This document shows, piece after piece, positions 1-6,959 of a stretch of DNA of 6,959 nucleotides (position 1 is the first letter of the stretch; every line of letters begins with the position of its first letter). Where the stretch lies: the NCBI GenBank assembly GCA_900551515.1, contig URWH01000102.1, forward strand, positions 1 through 6,959, written 5' to 3'. Both the position numbers and the translations under genes were made by a program. This DNA is from an uncultured Porphyromonadaceae bacterium. Its GTDB lineage: Bacteria; Bacteroidota; Bacteroidia; Bacteroidales; Muribaculaceae. A model generated the notes under the pieces. That model did no database searches, was not told the origin of the DNA, and saw nothing but the letters and a program-made list of their open reading frames with translations.

Positions 1-1041
1 GCGGGGCTCGGCAGCTTCGACAACAGCGGCATCCATGATTCATTCCTGGCGGGCCTGTATGCCAGACCGCAGATCGATTACGACCGGAGCGACTGGAAGA
101 TGACGCTACGCGTGCCGTTGAAATGGCAGCATTATTCAATTGACGGCAATTACGACTATGTCGAAGTGTCGCCACAAGTAAGCGTGCGCAGACAATTAAC
201 CTCCAAATCAGAGCTGTCGGCCGCGACATCATGGCACCTCACCGCTCCCCGGCCCTATATGTTTATCAATGTGCCGGTAATGGCCGACTATCATAACATT
301 TTTGCCGCCGCCAATGCCGGCAGTTACAGCCGTCACCTTGCATCATCGGTGACCTACCGCTACCGCAATCCGCTTAAGTCGTTCTTTGCTACGCTTTCGG
401 CAAGCTACAGTCAAAGCCGTAACTCTATGATGAGCCATCAACTGTTTATCGGCGACTACATAATATCGACCTATGACGACCGATTTTCCATCAGCGACAC
501 ATGGTCGGTAAGCGGGTCGGTAAGCAAAGGGCTCGGTCACAGCCGAATGGTTGTGGGCGTTGAAAGTAATGCTTTAATATCGTCGGCATCGTCGATGCGT
601 GATAATTCGGTGATCCCCTACCGGCAGACGACCATCGCGGTAAAGCCCTATTTCAAGGGGAGCATAGTGAAATGGATGTCGTTGAACTATGAGGCCGACT
701 ACCGGTTCACACGGCTTCACAAAGGAGATGTGGGGAACACAAGTCACTCCCTGCATCAAAACCTGTTTGTCACGTTTCTGCCCGACGACAGGCTTCAGTT
801 CACCGCCGGCGCGGAACATTTTCTGACACGATTTCCCGAAGGGAATACCACGAATCTCGTGCTTCTCGACGCATCTGTAGTCTGGCGGATAAACGATAAG
901 ACAAGGCTGTCGCTGACCGGCAACAACCTGCTTGACAAGCGGCGATATGAATATGTGACCTTCGGCACTCTTTCGCGGTCGGAGCACTTATTCGGTATCA
1001 GACAGCGCATGATTCTCGCATCGGTGCAGTACCGGTTCTGA
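1..1041 (+). CDS. C-terminal part of a TonB-dependent-receptor-type outer-membrane beta-barrel protein (5' end outside window)
   Basis: The frame is open from base 1 to a TGA at 1039-1041 and gives 346 residues; the real start lies upstream of the window. The ATG at 100 is only an internal methionine, because coding continues unbroken before it. The protein shows alternating polar and hydrophobic stretches rich in Tyr, Phe, Ser and Arg, as in amphipathic beta strands (for example SLHQNLFVTF, DASVVWRI, RMILASVQYRF). It has the motif NNLLDKRRYEY near residues 308-318, typical of the last strands of TonB-dependent receptors, and it ends in Phe, the usual outer-membrane insertion signal. The plug and any carboxypeptidase-like N-terminal domain would be upstream, so the substrate cannot be named. 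No SusD-like partner follows; the next gene is convergent. A non-TonB barrel cannot be excluded without the N-terminus. Confidence is high for an outer-membrane barrel and moderate for a TonB-dependent receptor. Confidence 0.85.
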   Translation, partial: AGLGSFDNSGIHDSFLAGLYARPQIDYDRSDWKMTLRVPLKWQHYSIDGNYDYVEVSPQVSVRRQLTSKSELSAATSWHLTAPRPYMFINVPVMADYHNIFAAANAGSYSRHLASSVTYRYRNPLKSFFATLSASYSQSRNSMMSHQLFIGDYIISTYDDRFSISDTWSVSGSVSKGLGHSRMVVGVESNALISSASSMRDNSVIPYRQTTIAVKPYFKGSIVKWMSLNYEADYRFTRLHKGDVGNTSHSLHQNLFVTFLPDDRLQFTAGAEHFLTRFPEGNTTNLVLLDASVVWRINDKTRLSLTGNNLLDKRRYEYVTFGTLSRSEHLFGIRQRMILASVQYRF

Positions 1042-1053
1042 GAGGCGACCGGC

Positions 1054-1099
1054 AAAAAATATCGGCGCGTGATTCCGATGAGGTGGATCACGCGCCGAT
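1054..1099 (-). terminator. Rho-independent terminator of the TPR-dcp unit
   Basis: Bases 1061-1073 (ATCGGCGCGTGAT) and 1087-1099 (ATCACGCGCCGAT) are perfect inverted repeats forming a 13-bp GC-rich stem with a 13-base loop. On the - strand the stem is followed, after two bases, by six T residues (1059-1054). That is the arrangement of an intrinsic terminator lying 18 bases past the dcp stop codon. On the + strand the hairpin is followed by TATAGCG and has no T-tract, so it should work well only for dcp, though it may also protect the 3' end of the barrel-protein mRNA. Confidence 0.88.
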
Positions 1100-1116
1100 T
1101 ATAGCGTCAGGGGAGT

Positions 1117-3261
1117 TTAGTTTTTGCCGCGGACTATCTGCGGGGGCATTGCCGGCGTTTTGGGACGTTCGATGCCGTCGCGGCGAAGGAGTGCGTCGAT
1201 GGACGGTTCCTGACCGCGGAAGCGGCGGTAGATTTCGGCAGGATGCTCGGTGCCGCCTTTCATCAGGATATTTGTGCGGAACTCCTCGGCGCTTTTCTGA
1301 TCGAAAATGCCATTTTCCTCAAACTTGGCAAAGGCATCGGCATCAAGCACTTCGGCCCATTTGTAGCTGTAGTAACCGGCTGCATAACCGCCGCCGAAGA
1401 TATGGCCGAACTGAGGCGATGTCATCGAGCCTTCAATCGGGGCAAACATCTCGACCGATTTTCCGGCTTCGGCTTCGAATGCAGCGGGATCTGTGACGGG
1501 AGCCGTGATGGTGTGCCAAGCCATGTCGATGAGTCCGAAATTAAGCTGACGCAGGCAGGAGTAGGCGGCTCCAAACTGCGATGAGGCCACGATCTTGTCA
1601 ACATAGGCTTGCGGGATAGGTTCGCCGGTCTGATAGTGACGGGCAAAACCGTCGAGAAACTCTTTCTGTGTGAGATAGTTTTCGTTGAACTGCGAGGGAA
1701 GCTCGACAAAATCGCGATAAACGCTGGTGCCCGAAAGCGAGGCATAATGCGTGTTGGCAAGCAGCCCATGGAGAGCGTGACCGAATTCATGAAGGAACGT
1801 TTCCACCTCATAGGGAGTCAGCAATGACGGCTTGCTTTCCGTAGGCTTGGTGAAGTTCATGACAATCGAAACGTGCGGTCGGGAGTTGTTGCCATCGGCA
1901 TCGATCCACTGTGGTTTGAATTCTGTCATCCAAGCGCCCGGGCTCTTGCTTTCGCGCGGGAAAAAGTCGGTGTAAATCACGCCGAGATACGAACCGTCGC
2001 GATCCTTGACCTCAAAAGCCTTAACGTCGGGATGATACGTCGGGATCTGTTTGTTCTCCACGAAAGTCAGGCCGTAAAGCTTTGTGGCAAGGCCAAATAC
2101 GCCTTCAATCACGTTGTTCAGCTCAAAGTAGGGGCGAAGGGCTTCCTCATCGTAATCATATTTGGATTGCTTGAGCTTGTTGGCATAATAGCTGTAGTCC
2201 CACGGCTGGATCTCGAAATCGGAGCCTTGCAGCTTCGAGGCGAAGGCGTTGATCTCGTCAAACTCTTTCTGCTGGGCGGGACGGTAAGCGTCACGCAATT
2301 CATTGAGCAGTTTATAGACATTGGCCGGATTTTCAGCCATCGTGTTGACCAGCGAATAATCGGCATAGGTGTCATAGCCGAGAAGGTTGGCCAACTGGCG
2401 GCGTTTGTCAGTAATCTGGCAGATGATGTCGAGGTTGTTGAATTCGCCTTTCTGATTGCGACCCGTGTAGAGGCGATACATCTTTTCGCGCAGGTCACGA
2501 CGGTCGGAATATTTCATGAACGCCATGTAGGTGGGCTGGGCGAGAGTGAAGAGATACTCCCCTGCCCGGCCTTTTTCTTTTGCGGCAAGAGCGGCGGCTT
2601 CAACGACGCCTTCGGGAAGACCGGCGAGATCGTCGGCCGTCAGCCATATCTCGTAGGTGTTCAGTTCCTTAAGCACGTTCTGGCTGAACTTGGTGGTAAG
2701 CTCGCTAAGCTCAGCGCTCAGGCGGCGGTAAGTCTCGCGGTCGTCGCCTTCAAGAAGAGCGCCGTTGCGGGCGAAGCTATCGTAGGTGGTTTTGAGAAGC
2801 ATCTGATCCTCAGGCGTAAGCTGATACTGATCGCGGTGATCCCACACATATTTGATCTTCTCCCAGAGGCGGGTGTTGAGCGAGATGGCTGTTGAATAAT
2901 CGGAAAGAAGCGGGGTGATCGTCATGGATATCTCCATCATCCGGTCGTCGGTCATAGCCGATGAAAGCGGGAAGAAGATGTTGAGGACACGATCGAGTTC
3001 TTTGCCGGAATTTTCAAGCGCGACGATTGTGTTTTCAAAATCGGGGGTTGCGCGATTGTTGCAAATGGCTTCAACCTGCTGAAGACCGAGGCGGATGCCT
3101 TCACGCACCGCCGGTTCGTAGTCATCGACCGAAATTAAGTCGAACGGCACAGTGCCGTGAGGCGTGTTGAATTCGCCAAGCAAAGGATTGGATGTTGTTG
3201 ACTGAGCTTGTGTCATAACTGCAATTAATGATAGTGCTACAGCACTTAAAAATTTTCTCAT
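1117..3261 (-). CDS. dcp: Exported M3-family metallopeptidase, peptidyl-dipeptidase Dcp type
   Basis: This 714-residue zinc peptidase of family M3 should release dipeptides from the C-terminus of oligopeptides. The thermolysin-like motif HEFGH lies at residues 491-495 (His491 and His495 as zinc ligands, Glu492 catalytic). The third ligand is probably Glu520 in DFVELPSQ, at the spacing expected in M3. The downstream segment GHIFGGGYAAGYYSY (619-633) matches the substrate-binding tyrosine loop of Dcp. The first 20 residues (MRKFLSAVALSLIAVMTQAQ) form a Sec signal peptide with a Lys/Arg start, a hydrophobic core and a likely cleavage after TQA, and there is no lipobox Cys; periplasmic or secreted location is inferred. 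E. coli Dcp is slightly shorter (about 680 residues). The ATG at 3261 is chosen because it begins the signal peptide. It lies 13 bp after the TPR gene stop, with only AT-rich sequence and no Shine-Dalgarno between. Family assignment is secure; Dcp rather than another M3 subtype is likely from the C-terminal motifs. Confidence 0.93.
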   Translation of the reverse strand: MRKFLSAVALSLIAVMTQAQSTTSNPLLGEFNTPHGTVPFDLISVDDYEPAVREGIRLGLQQVEAICNNRATPDFENTIVALENSGKELDRVLNIFFPLSSAMTDDRMMEISMTITPLLSDYSTAISLNTRLWEKIKYVWDHRDQYQLTPEDQMLLKTTYDSFARNGALLEGDDRETYRRLSAELSELTTKFSQNVLKELNTYEIWLTADDLAGLPEGVVEAAALAAKEKGRAGEYLFTLAQPTYMAFMKYSDRRDLREKMYRLYTGRNQKGEFNNLDIICQITDKRRQLANLLGYDTYADYSLVNTMAENPANVYKLLNELRDAYRPAQQKEFDEINAFASKLQGSDFEIQPWDYSYYANKLKQSKYDYDEEALRPYFELNNVIEGVFGLATKLYGLTFVENKQIPTYHPDVKAFEVKDRDGSYLGVIYTDFFPRESKSPGAWMTEFKPQWIDADGNNSRPHVSIVMNFTKPTESKPSLLTPYEVETFLHEFGHALHGLLANTHYASLSGTSVYRDFVELPSQFNENYLTQKEFLDGFARHYQTGEPIPQAYVDKIVASSQFGAAYSCLRQLNFGLIDMAWHTITAPVTDPAAFEAEAGKSVEMFAPIEGSMTSPQFGHIFGGGYAAGYYSYKWAEVLDADAFAKFEENGIFDQKSAEEFRTNILMKGGTEHPAEIYRRFRGQEPSIDALLRRDGIERPKTPAMPPQIVRGKN

Positions 3262-3274
3262 ATATAATAAAAGG

Positions 3275-5470
3275 TTATTCGGTGATTGAATCGCATACGA
3301 TGTCGATGATATCGGGGCTTACGCCTGCTTTTTCAAGCTGAGGGCGATCGTTCTGAATGCGTTTGAGCAGGGCATCGACGGATTCGCCGGCGATGTCGCG
3401 CGACGTGTTATAGAAATTTATGGCCTCGCGATAATGCTTAAGAGCCATCTGCAAGTGCGCCATATTGAGATAGTCCGACGACGTCGGGTCGAGCGCGAGC
3501 AGGCGGTTGTAATATTCCTCGCTGCGCTTGAAATCGCCGGTGAGGAACAGGCACCATGCGATCGGACGGAGCGCCCGATGAGAGTCGGCCGAGAGATATT
3601 CAACCTTGAAGTATTGCTTCAAAGCTTCGCTGTAGTCGCCCATTGCCAGGAGGCAATGGCCTACACTCAGCGTGGCCGAAAGGTCGTCGGGCTTAAGCTC
3701 TATGACCCGTTTGTAATATTGCAGAGCCATGGCCGTGTCGCCGGTCATCTTGTAGCACTGCGCTATGCGGCGGAGGGTCCAGACGCTGTCGGGGCGAAGC
3801 AGCTCGCTGCGCAGATACAGTTCGAGCGCTTTTTCAATCTGCCCGGTCTGCTGTAGGGAATAGCCGCATTTCTGCATGAGCTGAGCCGACGCTTCGGGGC
3901 GGGACAGCAGCAGCTCGAACACGTTGAGCGCCTCGCGGTGATATCCGCGTTTGAAATAAAATTCGGCAATGACGGTGAGCGTGTCGTTATCGTCAAAAAA
4001 GCGGGAGAGCATCCCGACGGAAGCAAGATTGACCGGCGTGGCAAAGGGATTGTAGAAATCGGATTTGCGACGGTAGAGATTGAAGAAACGATACAGATCC
4101 TGAATGTATTTATTGCAAATGTTGCGGCGTGCGTCGGCTTCGGGATTCAACTTGGAACTGTTTAGCTCAGCGAAGTTTATGTCCTGAAGTTTGAACTGAT
4201 CGAGCATCATGCGGCGATTGGCCGAGGGGATGCGCTCGAGCGAAAGGATAATGGAATATTTGTCACTGTCGCACATCATGGGCGAAGCTGAAATCAGCTC
4301 AATCAGTTCCGCTCCGGTCGAACCGACGATATCGGTGATAGCCGTGTGTTCGGGATAGAACGGGAGAAACCATTCGGCCGCATTATGGAAGAACGGGAAT
4401 GACTTCATGTGGGCGAAAGTGCTCATCATCACATCGCCGCCGTCAGACTGCAGCTCGCTGAGTTCCTTGAGTTTATCCGAAAGCCCGGATTTTTCAAACA
4501 TATCGGCCCATTCGGGATTCTCGTCGATCGACAGAAGTTCATCGGGCGACTCGCCTGACTTCTTGATCTTATCCATAATGTCGGGACGGAGCTTCATCAT
4601 CGTCGGGAGCACCTCTTCGTTGAGGGTACGGGATATCCGTTCGGTGTCGCGCGTGCGCACCAGCTCCATGTAGGCCATCTTCAGGTCGGCAGGCCATTGC
4701 GGCTGTTCGGCCACAGTGTCCATGATATTACGGAATCGGTGGCCTGTCAGGGAGCTGCGATGGCGCCACATGTTGATGAGGAGACCGCATAATGCCCTGA
4801 TAGAGATGCGTGCTGATCCGTCGAGATAAAGCTGCGCAAGGAGAACCATGCGCTGTTCGTCGTAATATTCCAAAGCGCCGAGCGTCATAGCCGACACCAG
4901 AAGCTCTTTGAAATAGTCAGGCAACGCCTCATCGGAAAAAGCTTCCGAAAGCCGCACGCAATGGGCTGCCGTGAGCGGGGAAGTGACCCAGACGAGGTTG
5001 AACAACCGCGAGGCGAGCCTTTCAAGTTCACGCTGCTGATTGGCGGCCGCGGCTGCGTCGGCATTTTTGCCGGTAAGGGCATTGCGGGAAAAGGCGGCAT
5101 AGTCGGCCTTATACTTGTCGATCAGATCGTAGAGCGATGAATCGGACTGTAACGCCTCATAACGGATAACGCTGAAATATTGCCGGGGAGAAGCGGCGAT
5201 CTCCGACTGGCGCATGACGGCAGAAGCCATCCTGCGGATATCGCCGGATATCTCCGCCAGAAGTTCGCCCCGCGAAGGATCGTCGACGCCGTCAAGCGCG
5301 TAGCGGCACAGATAGCCGTAGCTTTCGGCTATAGTGTCGATGTCGCTGGTCACGCTCCAGGGGGCGCCGGAAGCGGCGGCCATGGCTCTGAGCTGCTCGA
5401 TGGCTTTGGCAATCCGGTGCTCGGCAAGAAAGCGCTGGATGAGATTATATGTTGACTGGAGACTGTTCAT
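3275..5470 (-). CDS. Uncharacterised cytoplasmic TPR-repeat protein
   Basis: A mostly helical protein of 731 residues from the ATG at 5470. Residues about 497-696 carry six consecutive tetratricopeptide repeats with an almost exact 34-residue period (for example TGQIEKALELYLRSELLRPD, TGDTAMALQYYKRVIELKPD, MGDYSEALKQYFKVEYLSAD), the classical helix-turn-helix protein-interaction scaffold. The first ~490 residues look alpha-helical but match no domain I can name; an Ala-rich stretch lies near residues 138-143. No signal peptide or membrane helix is visible, so it is probably cytoplasmic. The frame extends upstream to ATGs at 5506 and 5497, but a TATCTTTG promoter element at 5494-5487 lies downstream of or overlaps them, so the start at 5470 (MNSLQSTY) or the near one at 5476 is preferred. 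It is the first gene of a probable operon with dcp. Its function is unknown; a scaffolding role is only inferred from the repeats. Confidence 0.9.
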   Translation of the reverse strand: MNSLQSTYNLIQRFLAEHRIAKAIEQLRAMAAASGAPWSVTSDIDTIAESYGYLCRYALDGVDDPSRGELLAEISGDIRRMASAVMRQSEIAASPRQYFSVIRYEALQSDSSLYDLIDKYKADYAAFSRNALTGKNADAAAAANQQRELERLASRLFNLVWVTSPLTAAHCVRLSEAFSDEALPDYFKELLVSAMTLGALEYYDEQRMVLLAQLYLDGSARISIRALCGLLINMWRHRSSLTGHRFRNIMDTVAEQPQWPADLKMAYMELVRTRDTERISRTLNEEVLPTMMKLRPDIMDKIKKSGESPDELLSIDENPEWADMFEKSGLSDKLKELSELQSDGGDVMMSTFAHMKSFPFFHNAAEWFLPFYPEHTAITDIVGSTGAELIELISASPMMCDSDKYSIILSLERIPSANRRMMLDQFKLQDINFAELNSSKLNPEADARRNICNKYIQDLYRFFNLYRRKSDFYNPFATPVNLASVGMLSRFFDDNDTLTVIAEFYFKRGYHREALNVFELLLSRPEASAQLMQKCGYSLQQTGQIEKALELYLRSELLRPDSVWTLRRIAQCYKMTGDTAMALQYYKRVIELKPDDLSATLSVGHCLLAMGDYSEALKQYFKVEYLSADSHRALRPIAWCLFLTGDFKRSEEYYNRLLALDPTSSDYLNMAHLQMALKHYREAINFYNTSRDIAGESVDALLKRIQNDRPQLEKAGVSPDIIDIVCDSITE

Positions 5471-5486
5471 AAGCATATATATGTTA

Positions 5487-5494
5487 CAAAGATA
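5487..5494 (-). promoter_or_regulatory. Bacteroidetes-type -7 element for the TPR-dcp unit
   Basis: On the - strand these bases read TATCTTTG, an exact match to the TAnnTTTG -7 consensus of the Bacteroidetes primary sigma factor. Transcription would start near 5480, leaving a leader of roughly ten bases before the ATG at 5470. A TTTTG at 5514-5510 lies only 15 bases upstream, closer than the usual -33 spacing, so the -33 element is weak or absent. The AT-rich gap and the divergent gene layout support a promoter here. Confidence 0.6.
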
Positions 5495-5537
5495 CATAAT
5501 TTTCACCTACAAAATTCATGCCAAATTATTAATTCAG

Positions 5538-5545
5538 TAATTTTG
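5538..5545 (+). promoter_or_regulatory. Bacteroidetes-type -7 element for the methyltransferase gene
   Basis: The + strand reads TAATTTTG, matching the TAnnTTTG -7 consensus, 24 bases before the preferred ATG at 5570. Transcription would start around 5551, leaving a leader of about 19 bases. I see no convincing TTTG about 20 bases upstream, so the call rests on the -7 match and on its position in the AT-rich divergent gap. The first possible start of the frame, a TTG at 5543, lies inside this element. Confidence 0.45.
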
Positions 5546-5569
5546 CAAATAATTATGATAAGCCCGATT

Positions 5570-6793
5570 ATGACGATTGATAAGGACACATGGCAATGGA
5601 TAGCCGAAAACAAAACTGCCGATGCCGACAAGCTACGTCTGTCGTTCTACGGAGATGCCGATAAACAGTTTGCTATCACACAGATCGACTGCCGGAACCG
5701 CACGCGCCGCAAGCTTGTCGAAACGCTTTCGCTTGCTCCGGAATTCATATTCCCTTCAACGCTTGCCGCACAGCAATCGACATCCGACGCCCTTGCTTCG
5801 TTCCACGCAACCCTGATCGGGGCGGGCGACCGCGTGATTGACATGACGGGCGGACTCGGTATCGACGCCGCACACGTTGCGCGTAAGGCTGCGCATGTCG
5901 ACTACTACGAGATGAATCTGCTTACGGCGGAATGTGCCGCACACAATTTTCAGCTTCTCGGCGCCGATAATATCACCGTGCATTGCGCTGACAGCGTGGA
6001 GGCTCTGCATCAGATGACGAAAGACTCAGCCGACGTGATCTTTATCGACCCTGCACGACGGGGCACTGACGGCCGACGCCTGTTCGCGCTGCGCGACTGT
6101 GTGCCGGATGTCACCGAGATGCTCGATCTGATGCTCGACAGAGGCGCACGAGTGATCATAAAAGCGTCGCCGATGCTCGATGTCAGCGCAGTGCTCTGCG
6201 AGCTACATTCCGTCAGCAGGATAATGGCACTCGGCACGACCGGCGAATGCAAGGAGCTGCTGATCGTATGCGAGCGTGGCTCTGAAGGCGAACCGCTGCA
6301 CGAATGCCACACGCTTGATGCGGATACCGGCGATGAAATTTCGGGGTTTGATTACTGCAAAAGCGACGAGGACAGCAAAGAGCCGACATACGCCACCCCG
6401 CATACCGGGGATATCATATACGAGCCATACCCTGCCACATCCAAGATCGGCGTTAGGAACTTGCTCTGCCAAATCCCCGGCGTCAGCCGATTGGCCACAA
6501 ACACGGATTTCTACTGCAGCGCAACGATGGCGGATTCTTTCCCCGGCGCGGCATACGAAATAGTCGATGACTGCATTCTGAGCAAGAAAGCCTTAAAGGA
6601 GTTGGCGGCCAAATATCCCGCCATAGATGTCACGGTGAAGAATTTTCCGATGACGGCCGCCGAGCTTGCAAAAAGGATGCGCTGCCGCCCGAGCGGACAG
6701 CTGCGGCTGATTGCCTGCACCGACAGCGAAGGCAAGAAACAATTGTTCGTGTGCCGCCCGGTGCGGTATGACTTAAAGCCGGTTCGACAATAA
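5570..6793 (+). CDS. Class I SAM-dependent methyltransferase with C-terminal THUMP-like domain (PG_1098-like)
   Basis: A 407-residue protein from the ATG at 5570. A helical N-terminal region (about 1-80) precedes a Rossmann-type methyltransferase core. The glycine-rich SAM-binding motif I is VIDMTGGLGIDA at residues 89-100, the acidic residue after strand 2 is Glu114 in YYEMN, and motif IV is IDPARR at 159-164, the DPARR form seen in THUMP-like methyltransferases of Bacteroidetes. The C-terminal ~80 residues (NFPMTAAELAKRM, then a strand ending KKQLFVCR) resemble the THUMP-like domain of this family, which suggests an RNA substrate, but the target is unknown. The frame also allows starts at TTG 5543 and ATG 5555. 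I prefer 5570 because relatives begin with a short Met-X-Ile/Leu stretch before a Trp/Phe-Ile helix and because a -7 element overlaps 5543. The gene is divergent from the TPR gene. No terminator is visible after its stop. After the conserved VCR the protein has an 11-residue basic tail (PVRYDLKPVRQ). Family call is confident, substrate is not. Confidence 0.9.
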   Translation: MTIDKDTWQWIAENKTADADKLRLSFYGDADKQFAITQIDCRNRTRRKLVETLSLAPEFIFPSTLAAQQSTSDALASFHATLIGAGDRVIDMTGGLGIDAAHVARKAAHVDYYEMNLLTAECAAHNFQLLGADNITVHCADSVEALHQMTKDSADVIFIDPARRGTDGRRLFALRDCVPDVTEMLDLMLDRGARVIIKASPMLDVSAVLCELHSVSRIMALGTTGECKELLIVCERGSEGEPLHECHTLDADTGDEISGFDYCKSDEDSKEPTYATPHTGDIIYEPYPATSKIGVRNLLCQIPGVSRLATNTDFYCSATMADSFPGAAYEIVDDCILSKKALKELAAKYPAIDVTVKNFPMTAAELAKRMRCRPSGQLRLIACTDSEGKKQLFVCRPVRYDLKPVRQ

Positions 6794-6826
6794 CTGTTAA
6801 CGGCAGGGTCGCATAGTGCGGAGTGA

Positions 6827-6959
6827 TCTAATTTCGGCACGGCAGAATTTCGCCCTCTGTCAGTCCGTCGGGTGGTGGAACGCACAAACCCGTGGATCGA
6901 AAACTATCGGCGATTGTGCCGTAACCATGAGCGCTGTCTGTCCCCGGCACGGGCAATGA
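6827..6959 (+). pseudogene. 5'-truncated DDE transposase remnant, IS5-like C-terminal block (continues past window)
   Basis: After a TGA at 6824-6826 this frame is open to the last base and encodes about 44 residues. They include FRPLSVRRVVERTNPW followed by IENYRRLCRNHER. This matches the conserved C-terminal block of IS5/IS4-type DDE transposases (usual form: R-W-V-V-E-R-T-x-x-W-x-x-x-[FY]-R-R-L-x-x-x-x-E), in which the Glu of VERT is the last catalytic acid. The usual Trp before VVERT is Arg here (CGG for TGG), a possible sign of decay. The methyltransferase stop is only 33 bp upstream, so the N-terminal part with the two catalytic Asp residues cannot be present in this copy; it is a truncated remnant. 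No start codon or terminal inverted repeat is visible, and the 3' end lies outside the window. The family call rests on a single short motif block recognised by eye. Confidence 0.7.

Noticed and set aside
100..102. ATG at 100 as the start of the barrel-protein gene
   Set aside because: The same frame is open and protein-like from base 1, and a 313-residue product would lack the rest of the barrel; it is an internal methionine.
574..987. 137-codon frame on the - strand within the barrel-protein gene
   Set aside because: Antisense to a frame with clear beta-barrel character and C-terminal Phe; no domain, promoter or start signal supports it.
1873..2895. A 340-codon open frame on the + strand lying entirely inside dcp
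   Set aside because: It is antisense to a gene with clear M3 catalytic motifs and a signal peptide. Its translation is low-complexity, rich in Val, Ile, Gly and Phe, with no recognisable domain, as expected for the mirror of GC-rich codons.
5474..5483. Perfect palindrome CATATATATG between the - strand -7 element and the TPR start
   Set aside because: A 10-bp AT-repeat palindrome is expected by chance in AT-rich spacer DNA, and there is no second copy to suggest an operator.
6828..6959. A 43-codon frame on the - strand, open from the window edge to a TAG at 6828-6830
   Set aside because: It overlaps the + strand frame that carries a recognisable transposase motif block; the - strand product matches nothing I know and is best read as its shadow.
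6794..6959. Possible riboswitch or structured RNA downstream of the methyltransferase gene
   Set aside because: I looked for cobalamin-type and other conserved core motifs, and for tRNA, RNase P and SRP signatures, on both strands and found none; the transposase frame explains most of the segment.

Overview
The window looks like chromosomal DNA of a Bacteroidales bacterium, possibly Muribaculaceae-like. This rests on the protein families (a TonB-dependent-receptor-type outer-membrane barrel, an exported M3 peptidase, a THUMP-like methyltransferase of the Porphyromonas PG_1098 kind), on TAnnTTTG-type -7 promoter elements, on the lack of Shine-Dalgarno sequences, and on GC-rich genes separated by AT-rich gaps. 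The taxonomic placement is an inference from these features; no search was run.

Layout. (1) 1-1041, + strand: the C-terminal 346 residues of an outer-membrane beta-barrel protein whose start lies outside the window. (2) 1042-1116: a short convergent gap with a perfect 13-bp hairpin followed by a T-tract on the - strand, the terminator of the next transcription unit. (3) 5470-1117, - strand: a two-gene unit made of an uncharacterised TPR-repeat protein and, 13 bp downstream, a signal-peptide-bearing M3 metallopeptidase of the peptidyl-dipeptidase Dcp type. (4) 5471-5569: an AT-rich divergent promoter region with a -7-like element facing each way. (5) 5570-6793, + strand: a class I SAM-dependent methyltransferase with a C-terminal THUMP-like domain. 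(6) 6827-6959, + strand: an open frame encoding the conserved C-terminal block of a DDE (IS5-like) transposase. It starts only 33 bp after the methyltransferase stop and so lacks its N-terminal part: an insertion-sequence remnant running off the window edge.

The genes do not form an evident dedicated pathway. The TPR protein and Dcp are probably co-transcribed and end at the shared hairpin. The methyltransferase is divergently transcribed and probably works on RNA. The barrel protein is convergent and likely independent. I see no CRISPR array, tRNA, rRNA, recognisable defence system or complete mobile element. Most of the window is ordinary; the points that merit a second look are the transposase remnant, the start-site correction implied by the divergent promoters, and the unknown role of the TPR protein linked to Dcp.
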